Source: Baylisascaris procyonis (Eukaryota; Nematoda; Chromadorea; Rhabditida; Ascarididae). Taken from it: a DNA stretch of 64,000 nt. The stretch covers positions 1,798,001 through 1,862,000 of the forward strand of contig JAZARR010000154.1 of assembly GCA_037389465.1 (NCBI GenBank), read 5' to 3'. The position numbers and the translations under genes were made by a program. Under the pieces are notes generated by a model that was not told where the DNA came from, made no database searches, and saw only the letters and a program-made list of their open reading frames with translations. Shown one piece after another: positions 29,407 to 42,955 of the stretch (position 1 is its first letter; each line of letters begins with the position of its first letter).

Positions 29407-31519
29407 CCATTCATATTATAAGTACCATGCACCAATTCAAATCTACATTCCAAACATTCCTTCCACCGCAAATCAACATCAAAGGTAAGTTTGTACCCGA
29501 GCAGTGGTTGTTTATGAGCAGAATCTTTGTTCCTCCACTATATTTTCTCACCGCAAACACTAACTGCAAAACGAAATGACTCTATGCATCAGAGTACAAG
29601 TTCTTCAAATGCATATGTTTACGAAGAATATGTTTACTTGAATTCGCGAACTCGATTCATATGGCAGCATCCTGTCTCTGCGTACGTATGTATGTCTGTG
29701 TATGCCTGAACGGTTGTTGGATCTGCTAAATGAACCACTGGAGCTAGAGTTGAGAAAATCGTTGACTGCAATGTGCACTAGGATAACATCCTCTACCACA
29801 TTTCATGTTAAGCCATCAACATTGAAATCATTCGTGGGAAATTTAAATGCGCTAAGACATTTGCACGAATTCTTATTAATTCAGTCGTTAGTGGTGATAA
29901 TTACAACTCAATGAACTGAATGTGTGGCACCAGTCGGAATTTCATTTCCCACTTGTCCACTTTTCATATTATACCGATCGGATCATAGATGGCGAACCTT
30001 CTGTAGAAGACTTTTATGGGTGGCTGCACCAATCAAAATTAATTCATCAAGCTGAAGTGTAAGTGCAGGACGCACAAGCCAGCGTCATGTCATCTCCATC
30101 AGTGGGCTTCTTCATCTGTTTTTATTCATGAAGAAATGTGGAAAAGCTATATGGTGAAGAAATGTGAAACACGCACGTGTCTATAGAAGGGCAGCATGGC
30201 CAAAGCTTTCATATTTGCTTGTTGTTCGAATTAATGTACTTCAGCATGAGTGTTGTCCTGTTGGTCAAGCTTATTTGCTTGTGCTGGCGACTTGGCTTCA
30301 ACCGCTCGAAGTTTATACCCTTCACCTGCTTTTCATATTTAATTAGTGGTGCCCTTCTCGTGCTTGTTTTTTTTTCTCATTTGCTGCATCAGAGTATCGC
30401 AGGCTTCACCGGTTCACTTAGGTGACGAATAAGTTGGTAATGGCAGAACATTCGGAAAACGATTTTGTATGATAGTCGTTCCAGCGGGCGATTTAGAAAA
30501 GCGGTTTTTTGTAGCTTTGCTACTAGCACGGTTCACATCAACAGTCAAAGACTTATATTTTCAACTGACAGCAATCTGCGCCCATCTGAACTCGCTCTAA
30601 CCGTCACAGATTTCTACTCATAAACAGCAGAAAGTACGGTACGCTGAGCTGACTTGTGTAACAATGTAGTGGACAACCGGTGGCAGCAGTCACCTACCGT
30701 GTAACAAGTGCAACATGTAGGTGACTTTCCTTGCACGTTATTTTGCGTCTACTGTTTGACATCGAATGAGAGATCGAAATGCTTATCTTTTATTCTGGTC
30801 AAGACTGCTCAATGCACAACTGCTTTTCTTTAAGCAGCGAATTTATTCCAAACAATCGCACCACATTCTCAATCATAGCAACACTTGGGCAACCAACACA
30901 GCTCTTTCGTGAACTCAACGAGTGGTACCAAGAAACACTTCAAACTCACTAGAAGCCAAAAGTGATTCTTGGAGAAAAAGGAGCTACAAGTGAGCGAAAA
31001 TTGGCACCTTTTTGCGAGTAGTAGGGTGAAGCACAGCAAGCATGTGCGAGACCATGGTCCTAAGCGGCTACTTCATTCGCTTCTTTACAAACCATTTTTG
31101 AATATCAGTCAGCAAAATTTCAAAAAAGGTATATTTGGAACTCAGGTCACCTCTTGGAGTTCAGCGCTTGCATTTAATGTCGAACAAGTTTCAAATCTCT
31201 GCTTCGGGCTCCAAAAAAAAATCTAACCATTCCGTAGTTCTCGACAAATATTAATTAAGTGCTGTCATGGTCAGACAAGAAAGATTACCGATTTCGTATG
31301 CAAATATAATTTTTATTTTATTTCTGAGCATGTCAAAGTCTTGCGACAATCTAGTCGCAAAATTTTTGCTTGCTGTTCAAAAATCCTCTACGTCAGTCTA
31401 TTTATTTCCTATATTGCTTTCAAGAGAACATCCAAATTTACAAAAAGTTAGTTAAAAAGCGAAATTTAGGTACCGTGTTAGATTTTAGTCGTATTAAGTT
31501 CACTGATGAATTTTAATAG

Positions 31520-31573
31520 CTTTCATATTAGCATTTGTAAAATTCTCTTTCATATTAGCATTTGTAAAATTCT
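31520..31573. repeat. Perfect tandem duplication, 27 bp x 2
   Basis: CTTTCATATTAGCATTTG plus TAAAATTCT occurs twice without a mismatch, indicating a recent duplication. Confidence 0.95.
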
Positions 31574-32006
31574 ATTTTTTTCTTACAACTGTCATTTTGA
31601 TCGTATTGTTGATTAATGGCTTCTTTTCTATGTATAACTCGCAGTAATTTCGATCCCGATGAAAAATATTGTTGGCTACTATGTGAATAATGACAAATGC
31701 AATAGAGCCTTAGAGACAGGTTTTATTAGTTTATTTGTCGTCCAGAGCAGATACAAGAATCGACTTCATTGCGAGTAATAAAAAAGTTTCCTCGTGATAG
31801 AGGTGTTGGAAACATAAGGCAAGAGTGGCAATTGCATTTGTTGCAGATTGTGAAGTTGCAGCTGAGAGATGAAGCACTCTAACTCGGCTTTTCCCTTTGG
31901 CATCATTATAGTCGGGGAAGCAATCGAGATCTTATAATTCCTATGAAGCCGTTTGGCTGGTCAGTGAACATGAAGGAACGAAAACGAAAAAAGTGGCTGA
32001 GCACAG

Positions 32007-32012
32007 TTTATT
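32007..32012 (-). terminator. Poly(A) signal of the collagen gene
   Basis: AATAAA on the minus strand, about 93 bases past the collagen stop codon at 32105. Confidence 0.6.
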
Positions 32013-32104
32013 GAGGAAAATTTTGGCTGATCGCAATAGCACAGAATATTGCAAGGATGGAGTTGTCAAGCAGTCGTTTCAGTAGATGGAATGGTGTGGT
32101 ACGC

Positions 32105-32281
32105 TTAATGCTTCCTGACAACGAAGACCGAGCTGCGTGGCGGGCACGGACAATAGTGTGCATCCGGACCTGGGAGACCAGAGTTTCCGGCCTGAAAATA
32201 TGCACCAATATTCGGAAACGTGCATACATGGACAAGTGGGCGGCCTTCTGTAGCGCGTGATGGGTATGTGATTGCATTAAG

Positions 32282-32332
<51 letters not shown>

Positions 32333-35010
32333 TGCTAAAACATTGGAGTAAGACTGCAAATAGCTTTAACAGAACTTTTTATTGGCATGTCTTAAGGCTA
32401 CAATCATCAAGTACAAAAACTCAATGCAAGGGATCCTGCTTTTCACGAGAACTTTTTGACATTGTCTTATATGACTGATATATAGTTTCACTTGGAAACG
32501 CTTGGTGTAATTGGATTGGTTAAACGTGTAATAAAAGCAGATAAACTTTCTTACCGGTCCGGGCCGTCCGTCCTTTCCTGGGCGGCCATCTCTGCCAGGT
32601 CTTCCTGCTGGTCCTTGCTCTCCTGGTTCCCCATCTTCACCACGCTCGCCATCTTTTCCTGGCGGTCCTGGTGGTCCACGTGGTCCAGTTGGTCCCTTGC
32701 GCCCTGGCGGTCCGCGTCCGCGCCTTCCATCGCGCCCTGGTGGTCCAGGTCTTCCAGGTTGTCCAGGACGCCCAGGTTCACCGGGCTCACCCGGCTCTCC
32801 ATCAGGTCCACGAGGGCCTGCGCGTCCTGGTCTTCCAGGCGGTCCGGTACGTCCGACGGGACCCGTTTCGCCCTGCAGACCATCCGGTCCAGGCGGTCCT
32901 GGTGGTCCGGGCGGGCAGTCAATACATCCTCCAGGAATTTCATGGGTGACGATGTTCACGACTCCAGGTACGCCAGGGCGACCGTTGTCGCCATCAGGTC
33001 CATCTAGTCCAGGCTCGCCTCTGTCTCCGCGTGGTCCTGGAGGGCCTGCTGGGCAACCTTCTGCTGATGGTCCACAGTCTGCAACGACGTTTTTCGGATT
33101 ACGCGCATTTGTTTTGTTCTTTTTTTCCACTGCTACATTGCAGTCTTTCTTGTTCTTCTGCGAAAAAGGATTCTTTCACCAAGAATATATTCCGAGTTTG
33201 TGCGAGAACTATTCACGATTTAGGTGTTGTGTTCATTTGCGATACCTCTGTATTATTTTTCATGCACTTGACGGATTTAGGCTAAGCAATATTACGATAA
33301 GCACTGACTGAAGCGAACATATTTGTAGCCACCTGTGCGCCGCCATTGTTGTCGGTCGCTGCATAAAGAATGTCCTTTATTCTAGATTTGCTTCATCTGT
33401 CGCCAGATTCAGCCGGAACATACAACGACAGCATGGCGCTCAAGTACTAACTTGGTATCCTCGCTAAAGTGCACTGGTCAGTTAGCCAGGATTACTTAAC
33501 ATATTGTAATGTGGCATCCTTGCAAACATTTACGATTTCATAACTGCTTGATCTTTGAAGGAAATGGCGTTATTGCTCATAGCTTTATATTTTTTCCTAT
33601 GCTTTGTGTGCCTCATTTCTGGCATCCATTTCGCTTCTTGATACTATAAAATGACTGCAACAATTTGACAGCACTAACGGCATCTCTCGGGGAATGCTTG
33701 ACGTTTGTGTCTTCCGAAGAGACTTGCAAACGTGGGTGGCGCATTGCTGCTGCCCGATGGATTCATATGTAACATCAAAATCCGATCCCATGCATCGTCG
33801 GCAACGACCTATAATAAGATATCGAATGTCTAAAAATAACTCCTAATAAAGGAGCAGTTAAATGATAGATTTTGATTCAGCACCATCATGCCATCTCAAC
33901 TGAACTTATAAGGAACGAGATTTTAAGTGATTGATAGCGACAGTTTGAAATTACAATTTTTTGAAAAATGGCACACGTTTGAAGTTTATGAAAAAAAGGT
34001 TTTTGACAGCTCGGAGAGGGCGGTTGAAGGCGAACACCGACGCGCAGAAAGAATCACTTTATTCGCGTTTCGTGTTTTTGCGCCATCATTGAATAATATA
34101 TGTACACATCATGTGCATCGTCTTGATGATGGAATAAAATAGCGAAACGCCAAACAAGATAATTTTTTTTTCCGATGCTGTGATGTTCGTCAATAATAAA
34201 TGGATTCAATCATTTAGAAAATTTCCGGTTCGATGACGTTTTTTCATTAAAACACCTCGTTTTACACATTCTTATATCGATGTGCATATAGCGATAGAAA
34301 ATAATCGCATTTGAGAGAGCAAGAAATTTTTTAACGATATTAATGTCACGATCGCTAATTAATTGCCACAGTGAATAAAATTTTCTGCTCACGAATCCAA
34401 AAAAATTCCTTTTTGATAAACTTCTATTTATTTCAGTGATGTGGCTTCTATTTTATAGTGCACGTAGTCAAAAAAAAAATCATGAAAAAGAAGAGGCAGC
34501 ATCTAGTGCATGCTAGGTCAATGACAAAAGTTAGCTAAAAATCTCTAAGATTCGAATTCTCTGAAATTTTTCAAGTGAGGAAAGCTACAAAAGAACCGAA
34601 GCAAAATTTATGAATCCGTTCTGCACATTCTTTCCCTTTCCACTCCCCCTTTTCTCGCGAATATATCACTACATACAACAGCCGTTAATATTTTAGAGAA
34701 AAAAACTGAAGCTAAGTTACTCTAGCGAAAAATCATTTTGCCGCGCTTTTAATGCATTTTTATCGGTACGTAACAAAGAAATTTATGACAATTTCTAAAA
34801 TACGCATCTGAAATATGCTCAAGAAATCCGTCAAGTTGAAGTGATAAATGTGAATCTCTAAAAATGTACCTTGAAATCTCCCATTTCATCCATAACGTCA
34901 TCGTAGAGGTTGTTGATATCGTTGAAGATAGCACATACAGCCACTAGGGATACGACGATCGCGCATGCGCTACCCGCTGTAGCGAGCCCAACGAAGAATT
35001 TCACACTCAT
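32105..35010 (-). CDS. Nematode cuticle collagen, complete, 4 exons, 293 aa
   Basis: Secreted structural collagen of the cuticle. Coding exons, in transcript order: 35010-34870, 33808-33679, 33078-32555, 32191-32105; phases 0, 1, 0 fit. Residues 1-47 are the N-terminal Col_cuticle_N type domain, with a signal-anchor hydrophobic stretch at about 7-29 followed by [19 protein letters not shown]. Exon 2 ends with a proline-rich linker and the subtilisin/furin site RHKR at residues 80-83. Exon 3 starts at CGPSAEGC and carries two Gly-X-Y blocks split by the interruption [17 protein letters not shown]; paired cysteines flank the triple-helical parts. Exon 4 ends [16 protein letters not shown], the usual collagen tail. 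Length is normal for the family. The small phase-1 junction between exons 2 and 3 uses donor GTTAGT and creates ERCHCGP. Several open frames lie opposite the Gly-Pro repeats and are shadows. I cannot match it to one named Caenorhabditis collagen. Confidence 0.95.
32282..32331. repeat. (TA)n tract in collagen intron 3
   Basis: About 50 bp, with one TACA interruption near the left end, between collagen exons 3 and 4. Confidence 0.95.
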
Positions 35011-35026
35011 AAGAGACCTGCTGAAA
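35011..35026 (-). promoter_or_regulatory. Probable spliced-leader trans-splice acceptor of the collagen
   Basis: Reading the minus strand, GAGTTTTCAG ends 10 bases before the ATG at 35010 (a second CAG lies 3 bases later). A strong 3' splice site with no coding exon in front is the expected form of a trans-spliced 5' end in nematodes. An AT-rich TAAATAA stretch about 30 bases further upstream may be the promoter core. The SL attachment itself is inferred. Confidence 0.6.
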
Positions 35027-35113
35027 ACTCATTTCACTAAATGAGTTTATTTAGGTAATGCAACATGACTGTTTCAACCACTCATTATAACTAAAGTAAG
35101 ACGGAGCCAATTG

Positions 35114-35120
35114 AGGACTT

Positions 35121-35195
<75 letters not shown>

Positions 35196-35197
35196 CT
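35114..35197. repeat. (TA)n tract bounded by inverted AGGACTTT arms
   Basis: AGGACTTT (35114-35121) and AAAGTCCT (35190-35197) flank about 66 bp of TA repeat, so the whole 84 bp is self-complementary. It lies about 100 bp upstream of the collagen start. Confidence 0.9.
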
Positions 35198-35251
35198 TAA
35201 TTTTAAACAATTAAATGCTAAAAATTCGCACTTTTAAATTTTTAAAGTTGT

Positions 35252-35253
<2 letters not shown>

Positions 35254-35289
<36 letters not shown>
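35254..35289. repeat. (TA)n tract, 36 bp
   Basis: Second TA run upstream of the collagen. Confidence 0.95.
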
Positions 35290-35290
<1 letters not shown>

Positions 35291-38200
35291 CCACCATGAC
35301 CACCTCGAAAGTAGCGAAATCGGAAATTATGCATACTTCAATCCTTCAAAACTTTCTGCATCGAAGCATGACAAATATTAACAATTCACATTCAGGTGAA
35401 GACAACAGAGTAGAATATGCTTTTGAATATTACCATATCTCAACTGATGACTTAAACTATTGTTGCTACTTTTTGAAATCGAAAGTATTTTGCTCAACGT
35501 TGGTAGAATTCATATCGAAAGGATAACTGCATAGCGAATTCATGTGGAATTCGGGTACATCACTGAATTACGTTCGTTTGCATATTAACAAATGAGCTGT
35601 CTAAGCGAACACCATGGCGGTATAAATCTTGAGCAATTTTGCATAATTTGGCCTCAATACAACCGTTACGCTCGTAAGAGGTATGAGAAAACAACAGACA
35701 AATGGATGATTGGAGAATTGTTCAAAAGCCACAATAAACCTAAAATTCAATCTTAGTTTCAGCAAGCAGTTTTATTGGCTCTTTTCAACGGCTAAACTTT
35801 CACTGCGAACCACAAATAGTATTCTCAGAAACGGATCGAATCAGAGGTGTTTAGCATTCAATCATTCATTCCAAAAAGCAACAATTTACTTTCATTTACG
35901 AACAAAGTTGAAATAAATTAAAAATCCACAACTCAAATATTTGAGAGGATTAAAATAAAGTGATAGAATTCAGCGAGCAGATTTGTGTCGAAGGTGATGT
36001 TGAATGAATAATGCACAACTCTCAGTGGTCGACCACTTTTATATCCGTACGAAGACGGCAACGTTCATCGTTTGAAATCGTTATTCTCTTTTTTTTCCTC
36101 TGCAATTTTAATGTGAGATGCCGATAATTCATCGACACTAAACAACTGTGCCGTTGAAAGGGAATGGCGAAGCAAAAAAAAAAGAAACTATCGAACGCAT
36201 TCGAAGAAATTTCTATGGAAATTTCGAAAAGAGGACGTGTCCTAAGTCAGTGTAAAGCATACGCCCATATATACGCATGGAGAAAGGCGAATGCAACAGA
36301 ACCGGTACTACGTTGTGCACTTTTCAACAATGCACTTTTGAAGTAGGACGCCAATGTTGGCAGAAATATGCAGCAATAAGTTGAACGAACCTGTTTAAGA
36401 GGCACGTAAACCTCCCCAAAAAAAAAAATCAACATATGTGAGAAACTATCGCTCACATTGCACACGTTGCTTGTCGATGTGTGCATCGAGCTTCACCATA
36501 ATGGATGAAAATGCAAATATCATAAATAATTTTTGCTGTTGAACGTTGCCGAGATGCAATATTTTTGCTACTACAAACTGTGCAAGCTATTTTCGCTAAC
36601 GGAATAATCCGATCATTTGACGAACATACCGGTTTCTTACAATTTGAAAGCGCATTCTTTACTTCACTTCTTATTCCCATCGTTTTTCATGTAACATTTT
36701 TTCAACATTTTAGTATGTCGATAATTCGTTTTCATGCGATCCATATCATGAAAGGAAACCAATAGAAAGTAATCACTAATTTTATTGCGAAATTTCGCGA
36801 TTTCTTTTTCATTTAAGCTAAAGTTTTCTCTGCGTTTCCCAAGTGAATTTTTCTCGTTGCCGTTAATTTGTTTTCATTGAAATTTTTTATTCAACCGACG
36901 AGACAAAGATTACACTTAATATCACATACCATTTTATAGTCTGAGTATAACAAAATCTGCATTCGTGCTTTTAAAGATAGGCTGCTTATAAGCAAAGGGC
37001 AGTTCTGTTGAGTATGAGTTGTCTAGTCGTTCGCTATGCATTCATCACGACACAAGAAATGCTATGAACTTATACCAAATTGCTTTTTTGTAGGGAAGGA
37101 AATCTTCGTGGTGGAAACGCCATAATGTTCTACGCTTCAGATTCGAAGATTCCATATCTTCGGTAGCTCCATTACCTCAACTATATCTTTCGAGTTTTTT
37201 CCATATTTCGATGTATTAATTTCAAATGTTCATCCAACAGGCGTGTTGCCGCAATAATAACTAGTTTCATCAAAAACGGATCTCTATAATCACTCATTCT
37301 CCGTTAGAGTGACCCCTCAAAAGAATAGCGGTACGAGTGCTCTGTAAAATCTTCATCCGTCATATTCTGGTATGTAAATCTGTTGTAATTAGTGCGCAAT
37401 TGCGATGGAATTCGTTGTCTGATATAAAAAATCCCCTCAACGAGCGTTATGCTCATTTTCGAAAGGCATTAATTTCACAGGCGTAAAAATGGTCGTTACT
37501 TGACGTGTACCGACCGTCGAATTGCATTGTTGTCTGCCTCATGAACGTTGCAACCACTTCGTTGTGTTCAGTTTTCTGCCATCAGCAATCGAATCGTTAT
37601 TCTGATGTCGGTCCAGAGGGCGAATTTGATGTTCATCCTTCTTTTGTAACGATATGAACTTTTTTATGCGCCAATACACTCATAACGCTTTATTTTTGCA
37701 AAATGAATGATCACTGCCATGAAATCACAGAATTTCTATCGAAATTTCTCACGAGAAAAAAATTTCCTTAGAAAAGAATCCGGAAAACTATACATTGGCA
37801 ATAAATGTGTGAAAATTCCACCGTCAAATAAAATATTTATGAAAATTTATCGCAAAATGGAATGTATGCTTGGTAGGAACGGTGGAAATCTTTGCGAACG
37901 ATTAGGAAGCGGAAATGCGACTAGTGAAACATGAAGAAAAACAGAAGAAAATGCATATGCATATGTATAAGTGAAGAATGATGAGAAGAATATGAGTAAG
38001 AGACATATGTGACTGAAAGAACTAAAATGACGTTTAAAAAATTAGCTCAGTTTTACTTTTCCTTATCAAATGAACTAAGCGGACATGTGGATTTGGTGAC
38101 GTTCTGAGTTTCAATCATGTTTCCAGGTAGGGTATTTCAAATAGCAACACCTGAGTAGAAGTTGTAGAGAGCATATTCACAAAGTAAGCTATGCATGTCA

Positions 38201-39480
38201 ATCGAAAACGATGATTCGTCATCCATGTTCCGGCATGAATAAGAAAGTGTCTTTGAATAGGATATCGGAAAGTCCATTCACGATTTTATATCACAGAATA
38301 AGATCGAAGTTATTTCTGCTGCACTCTGAAATTTCACAATGAAATTCTTTTATCGAGTTTGATAATCGATTGTAAACGTTGCGAGAAAGAATTGATGAAA
38401 GTCAATACAAATAAGATATTGCTGTGACATTGCTCACACATTTTCATCCACATTCATATGAGAAACGTTAACATTTGCTTGCAACATACTAAGTACATTT
38501 TAAGGGAATTTTCAGTGCAAATGGGCGGAATGCAATTTGCCACCTCGAATTCTTCAGCAACAATTTCTGAGTGATATAAGTTGCACTATGAAGTGAGAGC
38601 AATTCTTACATGAAGGTCACAAATTCCATCTTTAAGAGATAACAAAAGAGAGCCATTCAATATTAGAGAACGCTCGTGACAGAAATTAACATGAAAGAGA
38701 GCATATTTCTTATGCAAAACATGTAATGAAACAAATTTCGAGCAATCAACCAACTTATCGAGATCATTGTGAGTAGCGTGGAAATCAACAACTGAATCAC
38801 AGAGATGCCAATAAATTTTTAGGTCATCTTCGAACAACAACTTCCATACATTGCAAAAAATACCTGAAAAATCTTTCAAATAGATCGAAAAAACAGGTGA
38901 CCTACCATATCCCCTGAAGGAATACCACAGATATCTTCAGACTGCATTAAAAGAAGAAAAATGATCAAAAAGGGTTCATCCGTTGTAGCCTTGAATGAAT
39001 GATGAAAAGGGAGTAGCTGCATCAAATTCAATGAAAAACAGGATATGCCATGAAGTTGCAATTTTTGTGAAAGTTTCCCGTAAAATATATCAGCAAATGC
39101 TTTCGCACGGTCAGATGAAACTAACTACCTTTTCTGATAGTGTGCAGTGATGCATCGCTAGCAGCTGAAAATAGTTGAAACAACGTAGATCAGTCTGGAA
39201 GAAGACTATATTGCACTACTGCAGATAGGTTTTTTGAATAGCAGTTGACGCAGTGTGCTATCGTGTATAACAACTTCCATAAACTTGCACATCGGAGACG
39301 TCAAGGCTATATTCTAAGAACGTAGGTGACTTTTTTATAATGAGGAGCTTGTAATGACCAATTCGGAAATAATGGGGCAGAGCGATGTGGAGCACTTCTC
39401 TAGAAAATCACGCTTAGGAAGAATGTTGTAGTGAATGCTGTCTGTTTTATCAAACAAAACCGAGTGCTAATAAAAGTTGA
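35290..39480. other. Intergenic stretch, nothing recognised
   Basis: Upstream of the collagen. Small open frames only (for instance a Lys-rich 60-codon frame at 36164-36346). No repeat of note. Confidence 0.5.
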
Positions 39481-41329
39481 TAAAAGTTTTATTGTTTAGT
39501 TTCTTTGCGGTCTTTATCAGAGGGTCAATGCCAACATTTATCACATTTACTTCTGTTTGTAAACGAGGCCAAGAGGCCATCATCTTGTCGAAAAGGACAA
39601 GAAAAGAATGCTCCGGATTTACAGCATTCGATGGCTCATCCATCATGCAAGTCAAATGCCGACCCTTTAACGCAACAACATCCTGTCCAATATTCCGTTT
39701 CCACTCGACATTTATAAAAAATGACTCAGCGTTTCGAAAATAAATAATTTCATCTGATTTGATTTTTTTTAGACTAACATAATAGAAAGAAATAGAAAAT
39801 TTACTTGTTTTCTTTGATTGTTACCATAGTTATAAAAAGAGGTCAACAGAAAGTAGCCCGCAACAGGACGAAAATGCCTTCTTCCACACCTGAATGGCTT
39901 TCATATCCTTTCGCGCTAAGATATGCCAGCGTTTGCAATCTTGTTCGTGCATGAAGGACACAACGAAAAGCCTTTCAAAAGAGTCATTCGAAAGGAATGA
40001 ATCAGCGAACTGGTTTTTAAGCACAAGGTTTCTGAAAATAATATCAAATCATGGACAAAGACGTAACCGGTACCTTCAAATCAGGAATATTATTAGCAAC
40101 GACACGAGCTTTGAATCATGTGTAACTTAAGAAGTGTAATCGAACATTATCCATATGAAGGTTTATTGTCGGTGCTTCAGATTCCTGTGGAACAACAACG
40201 ACGAACCTTAGAGATGTGTCAGTGGAAAATGTCCTTTTTTTCTATCGCTTCTAATGTCCCACTTGCTGCAGTCCCATAATAGGTAGAAGATGGAGAAGCC
40301 ACGCAACGAAACGAGATACGAATAATCACTTCACCTCTACAAATGGTAAACTCCACTTTGTAAGGGCAATGTTACAACGACACCTAAGAAATACCATGAC
40401 TTCATATGTGTTATTAGTAATCTGTATTGGCTTCATGTCTCCATGACAAAGTGCATGACGGCTTCACAACCTCAAAAATTGAGGAAGAAATACCGTCGGA
40501 TCGTAAGTCGTGAGTGTTGCTTAGTGGAAGAAACATGTGGAGGACCCGATAGACTCTTCTCGAGGAAAGTGATTCGAATCTCGAGAAAGTAAATAAATCG
40601 CAATCGTCACCGAATGACTCGACAGTGATGCCATTCATGCCAATAATCATAAATCGGAGCACGAAAATGGTGCTGTTATTAGAATAAGAGGCGATCGTTT
40701 CAAATGATCAACTAACCTTGTCATCATTTGCAAGGCAAGAATGCAGTTTCGATGTGCGCACGTGAAATTCGAGGCATTTTTGAGGAACCATAATTCATAA
40801 TTCGAGGAACCATTCTTGTCATGATGACAAGTACAACTAATTATACTGTAACTGTTATGAGAAAGGACACATCGAATGTGCTCGCCGAAAGAAGAAGAGC
40901 AGCTATTGAAAGGACAATCAGAAAAACGTCATAAAGAACATTTAAAGAGGTCATCGTTGACCATCCTTAGCAATGAGCGGTGTGAACTTGAAAGTTTGAA
41001 GGAAAAACTGCAACTACAAAGTGGATGTTTATTCGAGCAATATCATCGTATCGATGAATGAGTGGCAGAATATGGGCCAGCCACACTCGTTACCGTCAAC
41101 CACCAGGGTGAAGGCGTATTGGAGATCATCAATTTCTTCAAAGAAGACTGTGTAGTTGCCGAAGAATACGAGGATTGCACAACAAACTGTCGAAGAACGT
41201 TGCGATAGTGTAACGGACCATCACTCATTCGTCGAAACTGGATCACGTAGTAGCATATTAGCATCAACCGAATGTTCTTCGGAACGGCAAATTGTTGTCG
41301 CATAATCTCATGGAACCTAGACCCAAACA

Positions 41330-41689
41330 ATGAGGATGGTGTACAACGTAAATACAAGTTCACTACTGGCCAATTGCTATGAATTATGCAGCCAATGCAA
41401 AATCAATTCTCGTGACGCAAAGAAGGATATGGAAAAAACGACGCTCAGGGTCAGATTCCAGAAAGGAGAAGTGCTCAAAAAACATCAGAAACAGCTCTGT
41501 GATCGACGTTTGTCAACTGAAGAGGTTGCCAACGTGACAACAAAGAACACTGAGCAGCACAGTCCATTCAGTGCCCAATCATCGTCATCAATTTTGTCAC
41601 CTGGTTACTGCAACCTATTCTTAGCTAGAACGGACTTCCCCGAAAGGGAAGATGTTATGGACGGGCATAAAAGCCATTCGACAGAGTAA
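41330..41689 (+). CDS. Possible exon/ORF, 119 codons, unrecognised
   Basis: Longest block of the 39.5-43.6 kb run. The middle is basic and the end Ser-rich (HSPFSAQSSSSILSPGYC), suggesting a disordered regulatory protein. No start context is chosen with confidence; the ATG at 41330 opens the frame. No domain recognised. Confidence 0.3.
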   Translation: MRMVYNVNTSSLLANCYELCSQCKINSRDAKKDMEKTTLRVRFQKGEVLKKHQKQLCDRRLSTEEVANVTTKNTEQHSPFSAQSSSSILSPGYCNLFLARTDFPEREDVMDGHKSHSTE

Positions 41690-42955
41690 CTTATGGAACG
41701 CAAAAATAATGGTTAATGGTTGAACAATTATGTTATTCTATGGTAATCGCTAAGAGAAAATAAACTTTGAAGCATAGAAACTGGAGTATCCCTAAAATCT
41801 ATATGGTCATTCCGAAGCATCTGCTGAATCGATTTCCTGAAATATTTTTTCTTAGCAATGGCTACTGAGATTGCCTAGAGAGAGGTCAAAAAACAAGCAT
41901 ACAAATTCGTTTAAAATAAAAGGTTTTCATTGCGAAAAAAATTAGTGCTGCCATAAATCGCAAATATTTTTAAATACAAACATTGTGTTCTTAAGCAGTA
42001 ATGAATGACGGTTTTAATGATGCAAAAAAATTTCATAAAGCTTTAAAACGATGGAATAATTTTAAGTTCACTGTAATAGTAACAATAATGCGGCCAATTT
42101 ATGAAAGATCGAATAATGTAGTAACGCAATTATGTGTTACGCATTTAAATTTATTATCGTTGCTTAGCAGCGAGGTTGGCGTATTCAGGTGATAAAATTG
42201 GATTCTTTTGGATCCATATTCACGTCAAAATAATTTCCAAAATATGAAACTTTTGCATAACTTTGCACACGTGTCAACTATTATTTAGGTGCTGGCCCTA
42301 TCTAATTGTTTTGCTATTAGTTTTATCTATTTCAGCAGCTACATTGACTGGATAATCTCTTCGATATATGATGCAATTTTATTTGATTAGCATTTAACAA
42401 TTGAATATTCTTTACCAGTTTTTATACGATTCGATGCATTCCTTTCATAGCAAGAGAACGTTCTTAACGCCATAATACACTTTTTCTCACAAATTTACTT
42501 TCTTTTAACCGACACATAAAGGTCGACGACTTCGAAAGAGCATCATTGCACAATTTGTTGAAATGGGAAATAAAAACGAAAGACGTCTCAAAAATTTTTT
42601 TGCCGATCATAATTGCTTATTGTCAAATTTCTTTCCGCTTGAGGAACGAAATCGGCCGTCAAGATAGAAGACGGACGCTCTTTGTTCGTCTCTAAATTGA
42701 ACCTTGAAGTTGACACTCATACATCTTCGTTGAAGACGTGTGAAATATCTTAGTGAGCAGATTGTGTGCAAAATATTTCCTACTCCTTAATAATACTTGA
42801 GTTTGAAGTATTTTATTCTTGTTGCTATATTTCTCTCCTTTTCTCACTCTCTGCTTTCAATTTTTCTGTATCTTTTTCGATCATATTCTCATCTTTTGAT
42901 TTCTCTACTGAGCGTATTTATACGACTGGACAACAACCGCAAATAAGATATATGA

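Larger units (their letters stand above)
26908..32006. other. Intergenic region with broken coding-like frames
   Basis: Lies between the convergent synthetase and collagen. Holds a short minisatellite at 26953-26998, a 27-bp tandem duplication at 31520-31573 and the minus-strand coding-like frames described separately. No supported gene. Confidence 0.5.

Noticed and set aside
32492..33311. Long plus-strand frames opposite the collagen (171 and 204 codons)
   Set aside because: Shadows of the GC-rich Gly-X-Y repeats; the minus-strand reading has correct splice phases and conserved ends.
41059..41061. Selenocysteine readthrough at the TGA
   Set aside because: No SECIS-like element or selenoprotein family resemblance; decay or error is simpler.
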